This document shows positions 58,701-62,104 of a stretch of 64,000 bases of DNA, one piece after another. The stretch covers positions 39,520,435 through 39,584,434 of the forward strand of contig CM039465.1 of assembly GCA_022414725.1 (NCBI GenBank), in the 5' to 3' direction. The position numbers were made by a program, and so were the translations under genes. Numbering within the stretch: position 1 is the first letter of the stretch; the number at the start of each line of letters is the position of its first letter. This DNA comes from Microglena sp. YARC. Lineage: Eukaryota > Chlorophyta > Chlorophyceae > Chlamydomonadales > Chlamydomonadaceae. The notes under the pieces are model-generated. The model saw nothing but the letters and a program-made list of their open reading frames with translations. It had not been told where the DNA came from and made no database searches.

Positions 58701-61402
58701 ATCAAGCATGTTCATGTTTGCGCAGGGCATTCACCTGATCAAGCATGCTGCATGGAGGACGATAGAACGCGGAGGCCAGTTTTTGCCCCTAGGCTCCAGA
58801 CCTTATCATCCATCTGATCAAGCATGGTCATGCATTGCATTTGTTTTGCGCAGTGCATTCACCTTATCAAGCATGTTCATGTTAGCGCAGGGCAGTCACG
58901 TTCTTAAGCATGTTCATATTTTTTCCAGGGCATTCACTTGATACCTTGTGCTGGTGTTCATACAATGTGTATCTAAGCAAGCATGTTCCTGTTAGTGTCC
59001 GGCATTCACGTTCTAAAGCATGTTCATATTTGTACAGGGCATTCACCTGATACCTTGTGCTGGTGTTCATTCAGTGTGCATCTGATCAAGCATGTTCATG
59101 TTTGCGCTCGGCATGCACCCGATCAAGCATGCTGCCAGGTGGGCACTGGAACGCGGCAACCAGCTTGTGCTCCTAGGCTCCGGACCTGATGGGTGTGTTT
59201 GCACTTCATATCCCATGCTCGTGTTCATACAGTGTGTATCTGATCAAGCATGTTCATGTGTGCGCAGGGCATTCACATTCTAAAGCATGTTCCTGTTTGC
59301 GCAGGGCATTCACCTGATCAAGCATGCTGCCTGGAGGACGCTAGAACGCGGTGGCCAGTTCGTGCTCCTAGGCTCTGCACCTGATCCGAAAGTTCAGGCT
59401 GAGTTTGATGCACTACGGGACACGCTTGTCAAGCAGTACAATGACAGGACAGCTTTCGTGTTCAAGTGAGTTTCATTACCCTTGTTTCGTTGTCTGATAT
59501 GCCAGTATGTGCTTCTACGCTCCACGCCTGATGGACGTGTCCAGGCTGAGTTTGATGCACTGCGGGACACGCTTGTCAAGCAGTACAATGACAGGACAGC
59601 TTTTGTGTTCAAGTAAGTTTCATTACCATTGTCTGATATGCCAGTCTATGCTCTTAATCCGAAAGTTCAGGCTGAGTTTGACACACTACGGGACACGCTT
59701 GTTAAGGAGTACCATGACAGGACAGCTTTCATATATAAGTGAGTTTCATTACCCTCGTTTCAGTGCCTGGTATGCCAGTGTGTGCTCCTAGGCTCCGCGC
59801 CTGATGGACGTGTCCAGGCTGAGTTTGACTCACTACGGGACACGCTTGTTAAGGAGTACCATGACAGGACAGCTTTGGTATACAAGTGAGTTTCATTACC
59901 CTCGTTCCAGCGCCTGATATGCCAGTGTGTGCTGCTAGGCTCCACGCCTGATGGACGTGTCCAGGCTGAGTTTGACACACTCCGGGACACGCTTGTTAAG
60001 GAGCACCATGACAGGACAGCTTTCGTATACAAGTGAGTTTCATTACCCTCGTTCCAGCGCCTGATATGCCAGTGTGTGCTGCTAGGCTCCACGCCTGATG
60101 GACTTGTTCAGGCTGAGTTTGACGCACTATGGGACACGCTTGGGTTAAGAGTTTAGGGTTTGTGCTCCTGGGCTCCTGATACACTACAGGACACACTTTT
60201 CAAGCAGTACAATGGCAGGGCAGCTTTTGTGTTCAAGTGAGTTTCATTACCCTCGTTTCAGTGCCTGATATGCCAGTATGTGAAACTAGGCTCCACGGCT
60301 GGTGCAAAAGTTCAGGCTGAGTTTTGCGAGCTACGGACAAGCTAGTTAAATAGTGCCATGACAGGGCATCTTTTGTGTTCAAGTGAGTTTCAGTGCCTAA
60401 TCTGGCTGAACGTAATGACAGGGATTTGTACACTCCACCATGCGATGGCTACGCAACAATCCTGAAATCAGGCTTGACTGTCCCAAGTAGCTACTCAACC
60501 TGGCCCACAGAAATCTGAAATAAAAAGGCTACGACACCCCGCAATTGCAATTTAACTGTAGCACAAACTCAGGGCTCCCATCTGTAAAACGATTGTTTGG
60601 GGTTCAGTTCATCAGTGCTTTTTCATGAAAGCCCTTCCTGTCATGGTCGAGCAAGTCCCTTTACCCTACTTGGTCTACCACTGGACTGTAACAACTAACC
60701 AACTAACTGACTGACTGACTGACTGACTGACTGACTGACTGACTGACTGACTGACTGACTACCCCCTTCCTCGTACTTCCATTCAGGTATGACGAACGCC
60801 TGAGTCACATAATCAACGCAGCCACTACTTCAATTTCATGAGCAATTGGATGACCCCTCCCTCCCCCCCCTCCCCCCCCCCCCCACACACACACCACCTC
60901 AACCTACTACCCCAATACAGGTATGACGAGCCCCTGAGTCACATTATCTATGCAGCCACTAATAAAGTTTCATGAGCAGGTGGGTGCCCCTCCCCCTCCC
61001 CCCCACACACACTGCCTCACCCCCTACCCCAACACAGTTATGATGAGCCCCTGAGTCACATCATCTACGCAGCCACTATTAAAATTCTGAGCAGTTGGTT
61101 GCCCCTCCCCCCCCCCCACACACACACCACACACCACACACACCGCCTCACCCCCTACCCAAATGAAGTTATGACGAGCCCCTGAGTCACATCATCTACG
61201 CAGCCAATATTACAATTTCATGAGCAGGTGTCCCCCCACCCCCCCCACACACACACCACACCACCACCACCACCACACACACACAGACCACCTCACCCTC
61301 CTACCCCAAAACAGGTATGACGAGCCCCTGAGTCACATCATCTATGCAGCAGCTGATCTGTTCCTGGTCCCTTCTATCTTCGAGCCGTGTGGTCTGACCC
61401 AG
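26296..61402 (+). CDS. SS3: Soluble starch synthase III (GT5 with three CBM53), partial, 19 recognised exons
   Basis: Transfers glucose from ADP-glucose to the non-reducing ends of alpha-1,4-glucan chains in plastid starch synthesis. The recognised exons give about 1139 residues in order: coiled-coil and Ala/Pro-rich N-terminal part; CBM53-1 (exons 4-5), CBM53-2 (exons 7-8), CBM53-3 (exons 10-11); then GT5. Visible catalytic motifs are KVGGMGDV (ADP-glucose binding, across exons 11/12), [30 protein letters not shown] (across 17/18), LLGSAPDP and [10 protein letters not shown]. The motif order, CBM53 triplet and [17 protein letters not shown] identify SS3 rather than SS1, SS2, SS4 or GBSS. The N-terminus and transit peptide are not found, and the last roughly 100 residues, including the KTGGL-type motif, are beyond the window. 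Introns are unusually large and built of junction echoes. Phases agree at every join except 9/10. Confidence 0.93.
26444..28093. other. SS3 intron 1
   Basis: Contains a GT-rich stretch (26444-26600), a 38-base C run at 26936-26973, a GTG/GGT trinucleotide tract near 27163-27194 and a TTTA/TTTG tetranucleotide tract near 28005-28070. An echo of exon 2 starts at 27917. Confidence 0.7.
27917..27971 (+). repeat. Acceptor-side echo of SS3 exon 2
   Basis: TTGCAG plus the first 55 bases of exon 2 with two or three substitutions, then unrelated intron sequence. Confidence 0.88.
28094..28255 (+). CDS. SS3: SS3 exon 2 (coiled coil)
   Basis: Acceptor GACTTGCAG, donor GTGTGT; 54 codons, phase 0 at both ends. 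Encodes [16 protein letters not shown] to [12 protein letters not shown], a strongly helical, heptad-like segment as in the N-terminal extensions of SS3 proteins. Confidence 0.8.
28331..28540 (+). repeat. Two donor-side echoes of SS3 exon 2
   Basis: 28331-28403 and about 28468-28540 repeat the last 70 or so bases of exon 2 and the donor GTGTGTGGTGCTA. The intact exon is upstream, as in most other donor-side arrays here. Confidence 0.88.
28575..29060. repeat. 65-bp pyrimidine-rich minisatellite
   Basis: Units around CACCCAATTCACCCCTACAC repeat at a 65-bp period. Open frames through it are repeat translation (Pro/His/Thr), not a gene. Confidence 0.9.
29073..29255 (+). repeat. Two acceptor-side echoes of SS3 exon 3
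   Basis: Copies starting at 29073 and 29201, each after CAATGTTCAG, repeat AACCTGCTACTGGAGGTGGC and the following 30 to 35 bases. The first has a stop directly after the SIK codons. Confidence 0.88.
29349..29460 (+). CDS. SS3: SS3 exon 3
   Basis: Third and longest copy after CAATGTTCAG: 37 codons plus one base ([17 protein letters not shown] to MLRRFFPSL), donor GTACGT. Its end phase (1) fits exon 4, which begins with two bases of a split Asn codon. Confidence 0.7.
29505..30430 (+). repeat. About ten donor-side echoes of SS3 exon 3
   Basis: Units of about 92 bp contain GCTCAGGCGCTTCTTCCC followed by a donor-like GTACGTGGC. Copies occur near 29540, 29632, 29722, 29818, 29908, 30002, 30092, 30182, 30273 and 30380, with purine-rich spacers. 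Confidence 0.9.
30729..31050 (+). repeat. Echo of SS3 exon 4 acceptor and 15-bp minisatellite
   Basis: 30729-30775 repeats the exon 4 start after GCTGCAG (AAGCCACCCAGGACGGAGG), and 30843-31050 holds about 14 units of GTCACACCTGCTATC. Confidence 0.9.
31242..31987 (+). CDS. SS3: SS3 exon 4 (Ala/Pro linker and first half of CBM53-1)
   Basis: Acceptor TTTCTGCAG, donor GTAAGG; two bases plus 248 codons. Residues begin [15 protein letters not shown], pass through a long Pro/Ala/Lys-rich low-complexity linker ([12 protein letters not shown] and similar) and end with the first strands of a starch-binding module: [18 protein letters not shown] and LKAGLNKWE. This is the largest SS3 exon in the window. 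Confidence 0.92.
32080..33095 (+). repeat. Seven donor-side echoes of SS3 exon 4
   Basis: Units of about 130 bp each contain a decayed copy of the exon end (CCTTCCCATGACCAAG then GAGCTCAAGGTAAGGC) and the first bases of intron 4. Copies lie near 32086, 32216, 32515, 32643, 32778, 32910 and 33044. A family T element interrupts the array at 32266-32411. Confidence 0.9.
32266..32411 (+). mobile_element. Dispersed family T element, 3' part with (CATA)n tail
   Basis: CACGGTTGGACAAGTCCC, then GCCTATTTGGCCTA and CCTGGACTGTTACA, followed directly by about 20 CATA units. The same block precedes tetranucleotide tracts elsewhere in the window. Confidence 0.65.
33224..33382 (+). CDS. SS3: SS3 exon 5 (second half of CBM53-1)
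   Basis: Acceptor CAATCTTCAG, donor GTAACT; 53 codons, phase 0. [21 protein letters not shown] and [10 protein letters not shown] are the C-terminal strands and the N-Y-x-D-Y motif typical of CBM53. Confidence 0.93.
33443..33662 (+). repeat. Two donor-side echoes of SS3 exon 5
   Basis: 33449-33547 repeats the last 99 bases of exon 5 with few changes plus donor GTAACTCC; 33613-33662 is a shorter, more decayed copy. Confidence 0.92.
33800..34730 (+). repeat. Eight to nine acceptor-side echoes of SS3 exon 6
   Basis: Units of about 95 to 115 bp with GCTGCAAGCTCGCCTGGCAG, then GAGGATGCA, then intron sequence with TTATAAGGCATACTA. Starts are near 33919, 34014, 34123, 34208, 34311, 34417, 34521 and 34634, plus a degenerate one near 33800. 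Several keep an AG acceptor and an open frame. Confidence 0.93.
34739..34878 (+). CDS. SS3: SS3 exon 6 (helical linker)
   Basis: Acceptor TTCACAG, donor GTATGA; 46 codons plus two bases. [20 protein letters not shown] to EARIGF is helical and links CBM53-1 and CBM53-2. It is the last and only complete copy of its array. Confidence 0.85.
34999..35285 (+). repeat. Two donor-side echoes of SS3 exon 6
   Basis: 34999-35073 and 35233-35283 repeat the exon end (GAGGCGCGCATTGGCTTCAG) with donors GTTTGA and GTATGA. ACACCC-rich spacers lie between. Confidence 0.92.
35688..35850 (+). repeat. Two acceptor-side echoes of SS3 exon 7
   Basis: Copies of GGCAGGGAGAAAAGGGCGGC near 35690 and 35812 precede the real exon, each followed by CTCGCCCAACTCACTCCC-type spacer. 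Confidence 0.92.
35953..36190 (+). CDS. SS3: SS3 exon 7 (first half of CBM53-2)
   Basis: Acceptor CATGGCAG; completes a split Arg codon and adds 79 codons to donor GTGAGT, phase 0. [20 protein letters not shown] and [15 protein letters not shown] match the CBM53 start and the strand before the conserved intron position. Confidence 0.93.
36360..38531 (+). repeat. Acceptor-side echo array of SS3 exon 8, about 229-bp units
   Basis: Seven units carry a decayed copy of the exon 8 start (ACATGCAG then TTGTTTGACCTGACGGGCCT) together with GGCCCCAGCGCAAGCGAAC and the intron stretch CTACTACGTGTAATAATC. Exon-start copies begin near 37000, 37229, 37460, 37709, 37938, 38167 and 38396; shorter units precede from 36381. 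Confidence 0.93.
36662..36889. mobile_element. hAT-like MITE with 8-bp target duplication
   Basis: The 228-bp insert begins CAGGGATATTTTTTCC and ends in the inverted sequence AAAAAAAAATCCCTG. It is flanked by ATGGACAC (36654-36661) and ATAGACGC (36890-36897), an 8-bp duplication with two mismatches. It interrupts a repeat unit whose uninterrupted copies read ATGGACACGTAGG. A CAGGG-type end and an 8-bp duplication are hAT hallmarks. No transposase is present. Confidence 0.75.
38532..38715 (+). CDS. SS3: SS3 exon 8 (second half of CBM53-2)
   Basis: Acceptor ATGCGCAG, donor GTAAGT; 61 codons plus one base. [20 protein letters not shown] and DNNKDKDYH correspond to the CBM53 C-terminal strands and D-N-N-x-x-x-D-Y/F-H motif. 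Confidence 0.93.
38716..39425 (+). repeat. Five donor-side echoes of SS3 exon 8, 149-bp units
   Basis: Near-identical copies of the last 90 or so bases of exon 8 (CTGTCCAACCAGGAGCAAAC to GAGGTGCAGGGTAAG) begin near 38779, 38928, 39077, 39226 and 39376. The last is cut after GAGCAAACGATC. Confidence 0.95.
39565..40180 (+). repeat. Acceptor-side echoes of SS3 exon 9 in CAT/CAC repeats
   Basis: Four copies of GCAGAGGC(C/T)(C/A)ACTCTGAAGAC, near 39567, 39790, 39925 and 40051, each followed by long CAT/CAC trinucleotide tracts; two include GAGCTTATC. Confidence 0.9.
40189..40313 (+). CDS. SS3: SS3 exon 9 (helical linker)
   Basis: Acceptor ATATGCAG completes a Glu codon; 41 codons ([20 protein letters not shown] to AAKKIRTR), donor GTGAGC, phase 0. 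Charged helix between CBM53-2 and CBM53-3. Confidence 0.85.
40329..41165. repeat. (ACC/ACT)n trinucleotide-rich intron
   Basis: More than 800 bp of ACC, ACT and GCC triplets with few interruptions. Long Thr/Pro or Val frames across it are translation artefacts. Confidence 0.95.
41200..42000 (+). repeat. Five acceptor-side echoes of SS3 exon 10
   Basis: Copies of CACTGCCATTCAAAACCGGC near 41206, 41345, 41552, 41827 and 41954, each after a CAG or TTTAG junction and followed by C-rich and CA-rich tracts. Confidence 0.92.
41408..41467 (-). mobile_element. Dispersed family T element, head part
   Basis: The reverse complement carries CTCAGGGCCCCCGCC, then GATTGTTTGGGGTTCAGTTC and ATCGGTGCTTTTTTTC, matching the head of the fullest copy at 60567-60761. 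Confidence 0.65.
42092..42248 (+). CDS. SS3: SS3 exon 10 (first half of CBM53-3)
   Basis: Reads [20 protein letters not shown] and [20 protein letters not shown], ending RCSWN plus two bases at donor GTGAGA. This is clear CBM53 sequence and joins exon 11 in phase. With acceptor ATGTTCAG at 42084-42091, the start is one base out of phase with exon 9; three upstream echoes have GGCCACTGCC where this copy has GGCACTGCC, so a one-base loss or sequencing error is likely. Confidence 0.85.
42300..42690 (+). repeat. Four donor-side echoes of SS3 exon 10
   Basis: Units of 77 to 105 bp repeat CGCTGCAGCTGGAACAGGTG and the following GAGAAATCATACTTTGACTG. Copies start near 42312, 42389, 42468 and 42574; the GACTGTACATAT portion is further multiplied. 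Confidence 0.92.
42713..42890. mobile_element. MITE with 28-bp terminal inverted repeats
   Basis: The 42713-42740 end (core GCAATTCAGGGGATGAAC) is repeated inverted at 42862-42890 with about two mismatches. Weaker inverted similarity (CGTACTTC and GAGAATT blocks) continues inwards, so most of the 178 bp can fold back. No coding capacity; target duplication not resolved. Confidence 0.65.
43090..43475. repeat. Duplicated segment and (CCCT)n pyrimidine tract
   Basis: CCTGCGAGCCTGCGA with CAGTTGTTTTCCC occurs twice, near 43136 and 43222, followed by about 200 bp of CCCTCC/TTCCC pyrimidines. Confidence 0.85.
43597..43870 (+). repeat. Two acceptor-side echoes of SS3 exon 11
   Basis: 43599-43728 repeats the first 130 or so bases of exon 11 at high identity, up to GACATGATCTTC; 43767-43860 is a second, more decayed copy. 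Both follow a GCGCAG or ACACAG junction. Confidence 0.94.
43947..44217 (+). CDS. SS3: SS3 exon 11 (rest of CBM53-3 and start of GT5)
   Basis: Acceptor ATGCGCAG completes an Arg codon; 90 codons to donor GTGGGT. WGITGEV to [16 protein letters not shown] finishes CBM53-3, then [15 protein letters not shown] opens the GT5 domain; its final Lys is the K of the K-x-G-G ADP-glucose-binding motif, split by the intron. Confidence 0.95.
44456..44518 (+). CDS. SS3: SS3 exon 12 (VGGMGDVV motif)
   Basis: A 63-bp exon, 21 codons, after acceptor TACCAG and before donor [21 protein letters not shown] completes K-x-G-G. A short echo of the acceptor (TGGTGCCAGGTTGGTACC) lies near 44330. Confidence 0.95.
44519..44935 (+). 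repeat. Six donor-side echoes of SS3 exon 12
   Basis: Units of about 66 bp around GGGTCACCAAGTAAGTACTT repeat the exon end and donor, near 44577, 44640, 44713, 44779, 44846 and 44911, with TCCTGAGGGGG-type spacers. Confidence 0.93.
45013..47830. repeat. 35-bp minisatellite, about 80 copies
   Basis: Unit CACATATTGTGCAGTATTGG plus GGATATATTTCGTAC, exactly 35 bp for long runs, with G/T exchange at one site and scattered indels near 45450-45730. The unit has no stop codon in several frames on both strands, so frames of over 900 codons arise without a gene. Confidence 0.97.
47880..48380. repeat. (GATT)n and 50-60 bp repeats
   Basis: GATT tetranucleotide tracts alternate with units containing GATCCTTTATTGATGTATTC and TTGTGCTCTGGTTGATC. 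Confidence 0.9.
48400..48444 (+). CDS. SS3: SS3 exon 13
   Basis: A 45-bp exon ([15 protein letters not shown]) with acceptor TGATGCAG and donor GTATGG. VxVILPKYD is a hallmark of the starch/glycogen synthase N-terminal domain. Confidence 0.95.
48445..48712. repeat. (ATGG)n / GATGCATG tetranucleotide array
   Basis: ATGG, ATGC and ATAG tetranucleotides start at the exon 13 donor region itself (GTATGGATGG). Confidence 0.95.
48850..49365. repeat. 34-bp minisatellite
   Basis: About 13 units of CAGCCACAGTGCGGTACAGC plus CAGACTGTGTGGTA at a 34-bp spacing. Frames across it read the repeat only. Confidence 0.95.
49494..49551 (+). repeat. Acceptor-side echo of SS3 exon 14
   Basis: ATACAG plus the first 55 or so bases of exon 14 with several substitutions, running into a G tract where the exon would continue. 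Confidence 0.93.
49650..49807 (+). CDS. SS3: SS3 exon 14
   Basis: Acceptor CTATACAG, donor GTGCGG; 52 codons plus two bases. [20 protein letters not shown] and [20 protein letters not shown] match SS3-class synthases, where F-W-x-G-x-I-Y-G-x-x-N-D is distinctive. Confidence 0.96.
49808..50910 (+). repeat. About ten donor-side echoes of SS3 exon 14
   Basis: Copies of GGATGCATCTATGGCAAGAA with or without CAACGATGCAGAGAGGTGAG recur from 49871 to 50910 with GGGGGTGATGGCAAGAATC-type spacers. Confidence 0.92.
50930..51640 (+). repeat. Repeats with CAGCGCAGCTAGCTGG and an echo of SS3 exon 15
   Basis: Units of about 56 bp around GGGCTCCAGCGCAGCTAGCT and larger units ending in CCTCCAGGTTTGG. 51513-51551 is an echo of the exon 15 start (TTTGGATACTTCTGCGGG). 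Family T sequence is embedded at 51289-51375, with a decayed relative near 51150-51215. Confidence 0.85.
51289..51375 (+). mobile_element. Dispersed family T element inside the exon 15 array
   Basis: TTTGGGGTTCAGTTCATCAG, CCCGTCACAGTTGGGCAAGT and TTTAGCCTATTTGGCCTGCC match the copy at 60567-60761. No tail is present here. Confidence 0.65.
51719..51947 (+). CDS. SS3: SS3 exon 15 (HCHDW and TVSPTYARE motifs)
   Basis: Acceptor CACCTCCAG completes an Arg codon; 76 codons, donor GTGCGG, phase 0. [38 protein letters not shown] and [14 protein letters not shown] are core GT5 N-domain motifs. Confidence 0.97.
52020..52290 (+). repeat. Donor-side echoes of SS3 exon 15
   Basis: Copies of CTTGTGAGGTGGCAACAACT through ACGTATGCTAGAGAGGTGCG at 52034-52081 and 52248-52290, and a short one near 52146, each with the following GGGCTTGTGTTGG-type intron start. 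Confidence 0.93.
52350..52860. repeat. Three (CA)n-containing units of about 160 bp
   Basis: Units with TTCCTTGTTGACACTGACTC, CA tracts of up to 30 units and ATGTTCCACAAGTTGACATC. Confidence 0.95.
53226..53265. repeat. Short inverted repeat CTCGGTAGGG/CCCTACCGAG
   Basis: Perfect 10-bp arms with a 20-base loop, inside a stretch with repeated GGTAGGGGTA(A/G)GGTTTT. Confidence 0.7.
53745..53845 (-). mobile_element. Dispersed family T element with (TATG)n
   Basis: A TATG/AATG tetranucleotide tract, then TTACAGTCCAGGGGTGGGCC and GGGACTTGCCCAACCGT: the reverse complement of the 3' block seen at 32266-32411. Confidence 0.65.
53998..54212 (+). mobile_element. Dispersed element family D, copy with (CCAT)n
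   Basis: Starts with a hairpin of GCCCCCC/GGGGGGC arms, then GAGCCCCCAGGGTTACCC, about 14 CCAT units, and a block of about 90 bp beginning GATGAAGCCCGACACGCC. Matches the reverse complement of 16290-16445. Confidence 0.7.
54335..54392 (-). mobile_element. Dispersed family T element, short copy
   Basis: Short GTAT tract followed by CCAGGGGTAGGCCAAATATG and GGGACTTGCCCAACCGT. Confidence 0.6.
54663..54923 (+). mobile_element. Short retroelement with TGTAA-repeat tail and 5-bp target duplication
   Basis: About 261 bp inserted between two halves of the exon 16 repeat unit; uninterrupted units read CTCATGTCTGATTTG. ATGTC is present on both sides (54658-54662 and 54919-54923). The last 100 bp (GGGGTTTTTTGCTTTGTGGG to AACATGTAATGTAATG) recur at 56521-56623. 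Confidence 0.7.
55183..55298 (+). CDS. SS3: SS3 exon 16
   Basis: Acceptor AATTTCCAG, donor GTAAGT; 38 codons plus two bases. [20 protein letters not shown] and [15 protein letters not shown] correspond to the conserved N-G-I-D-x-x-x-W-D-P region. Last and complete copy of the array. Confidence 0.96.
55440..55668 (+). repeat. Donor-side echoes of SS3 exon 16
   Basis: 55442-55497 and 55620-55664 repeat GAGATGTGGGATCCGGAGAA to the donor ATGAGTAAGT, with GT-rich (GTGCTGTG) spacers. The second is split from its downstream part by the SINE. Confidence 0.93.
55671..55886 (+). mobile_element. tRNA-derived SINE with 11-bp target duplication
   Basis: 216-bp insert with a pol III A box (TGGTCTAGTGG, 55692-55702) and a perfect B box (GGTTCGATTCC, 55736-55746) within a T-arm-like GGGGG/CCCCC stem. 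It is flanked by TATGAGTAAGT at 55660-55670 and 55887-55897. The repeat unit it interrupts continues directly after it (GGGAAGTGGGAGGGGCTGCT). Acceptor-stem halves do not pair, so it is a SINE rather than a tRNA gene. The duplicated target is a splice-donor sequence. Confidence 0.85.
55898..56290. repeat. GT-rich (TGTGCTGTGGTG) repeats
   Basis: TTACAGGTTTCTGGTGAGCT repeated four times, then a degenerate GTGTGCTGTG tract. Confidence 0.92.
56436..56480 (-). mobile_element. Dispersed family T fragment
   Basis: TATGTATGTTACAGTCCAGG and GGTAGGCCAAATAGGCTTAA, in the order seen in other minus-strand copies. Confidence 0.55.
56521..56623 (+). mobile_element. 5'-truncated copy of the TGTAA-tailed retroelement
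   Basis: Matches the last 100 bp of 54663-54923 almost perfectly and ends in three TGTAA units just six bases before exon 17. It therefore lies where the branch point and polypyrimidine tract of this intron would be expected. Confidence 0.75.
56630..56747 (+). CDS. SS3: SS3 exon 17
   Basis: Acceptor AATTTGCAG completes an Asp codon; 39 codons, donor GTGAGA, phase 0. [19 protein letters not shown] and [14 protein letters not shown]: the second ends with the Lys of R-L-x-x-Q-K-G, which contacts ADP in GT5 enzymes. Confidence 0.96.
56860..57600 (+). repeat. Donor-side echo array of SS3 exon 17, about 170-bp units
   Basis: About five units carry a copy of the exon end (GCTGTGGTGACTTGCCTTAT then GGCCCAGAAGGTGA) and GGTCAGACCATACTTCTTGT, with very high identity between units. 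Confidence 0.95.
57830..58075. repeat. 73-bp tandem repeat
   Basis: Just over three units of CTTGTGCTCGTGTTCATACA, GATCATCCACCTTACAAGGC and GTTCATGTTTGCACAGGGCA. The end resembles the exon 18 acceptor (GCACAGGGCATT), so it is an echo of that junction. Confidence 0.93.
58440..59300 (+). repeat. Long acceptor-side echoes of SS3 exon 18
   Basis: Diverged copies near 58458-58537, 58722-58806 and 59110-59189 retain much of exon 18, including reading frame (for example [17 protein letters not shown] from 58725). Shorter copies follow GCAGGGCATTCAC or GCAGGGCAGTCAC near 58655, 58849, 58888 and 58930. Some have usable AG acceptors, but none has the full exon. Confidence 0.9.
59305..59465 (+). CDS. 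SS3: SS3 exon 18
   Basis: Acceptor TTGCGCAG, donor GTGAGT; 53 codons plus two bases. [28 protein letters not shown] and [13 protein letters not shown] match the GT5 C-domain; the first Gly completes Q-K-G from exon 17. Confidence 0.96.
59505..60390 (+). repeat. Six donor-side echoes of SS3 exon 18, 125-150 bp
   Basis: Copies of CAGGCTGAGTTTGA, GGGACACGCTTGT and GACAGGACAGCTTT with an AAGTGAGTTTCATTACC donor region near 59545, 59670, 59818, 59968, 60111 and 60315, in order of rising divergence. Confidence 0.94.
60567..60761 (+). mobile_element. Dispersed family T element, fullest copy, (GACT)n tail
   Basis: CTCAGGGCTCCC, GATTGTTTGGGGTTCAGTTC, ATCAGTGCTTTTTCAT, GAGCAAGTCCCTTTACCCTA, CACTGGACTGTAACA, then AACTAACC and about 13 GACT units. 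The head matches 41408-41467 and the 3' block matches 32266-32411, so this copy joins the two partial forms. Short length and a variable tetranucleotide tail suggest a SINE-like element. Confidence 0.65.
60788..61245 (+). repeat. Four acceptor-side echoes of SS3 exon 19
   Basis: Copies of TATGACGAGCCCCTGAGTCA and ATCTACGCAGCCA near 60788, 60922, 61038 and 61168 each diverge after the AGCC codons (to AATTTCATGAGCAGG) and are followed by poly-C and CA tracts. Those at 60788 and 60922 keep an AG acceptor; the two later ones read ACAGTTATG and GAAGTTATG. Confidence 0.94.
61315..61402 (+). CDS. SS3: SS3 exon 19 (EPCGLTQ motif), last in the window
   Basis: Acceptor AAAACAG completes a Lys codon; 29 codons, donor [26 protein letters not shown] and IFEPCGLTQ; the E-P-C-G-L motif is part of the GT5 active site. 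The next exon (M-x-Y-G-x-x-P-V-x-x-x-T-G-G-L) is not found before 64000. Confidence 0.97.
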
Positions 61403-61442
61403 GTACGTTTGTATTGATGCACCGGTATTATGTATTTTTGGA

Positions 61443-61916
61443 TCTCAGCAGCTGCAGCTGCCCAGGCCTCTGCCAATGCCCCTGTAGCTGCCCCTGCAAA
61501 TGTAGAGAATTGGCCTTTGCCAATCAATTGGCAAAGGCCAATCCCTTTTCTTATTAGGGGCTTGGTATGGGGTCAAATATGGTCTCCCAGAAAGAAAGAA
61601 AACCTTTAGGGCATTGAAAAGGCCAATTGAATACACTCCTGTGGATCAGGGTCAAGCCCATGTTGATGCTGCTGCTAAGGCAGAGAGGTGGCTAATAAAC
61701 TCATCTCCAGGTATGTATGCATGTATGCAGGGGGGGGGGGGGGGGGGGGGGGGGGCAGGAAATAAGCTGCCGTACATCATCTTTGCTTTAAATAGATCTT
61801 CTCCTGAGGATCCAGCTATGACTTTTTGTTTACCCAAAATAAAGTTGAACAGGAAGTTGGAGGTCTCCAAAGTTTTTTTACCCAAATCTAAACTTGGCGA
61901 TAATTCGCATTTGTAG
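61443..61916 (+). other. Protein-like but unrecognised open stretches in SS3 intron
   Basis: Two overlapping plus-strand frames have protein-like composition: one from about 61446 (Ala-rich, then VENWPLPINWQRPIPFL) and another reaching KRPIEYTPVDQGQAHVDAAA from 61614. The latter continues through a G run (61731-61755) to NKLPYIIFALNRS and ends at 61916. I recognise no family; it could be a retroelement fragment or a pseudo-exon. Confidence 0.25.
61509..61542. repeat. Perfect 16-bp inverted repeat with 2-base spacer
   Basis: ATTGGCCTTTGCCAAT and ATTGGCAAAGGCCAAT separated by CA; can form a cruciform or tight RNA hairpin. Confidence 0.85.
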
Positions 61917-62104
61917 TAGATTTCACAAAAAAACGAAGTTGACAAAAACCCGGCAGTAGTACCTTATTTTATGGTACCTTACTTTATGGTACATCAAGTT
62001 GTTTTTGAAAAAGTTCATTCAGCATCCAGAATGGGGGTCAGCTGGTCAGATTGGGCCCTTCAAGGGGAATTTGGCTACCCCTTAGACCGCAAAATAAACG
62101 CATT

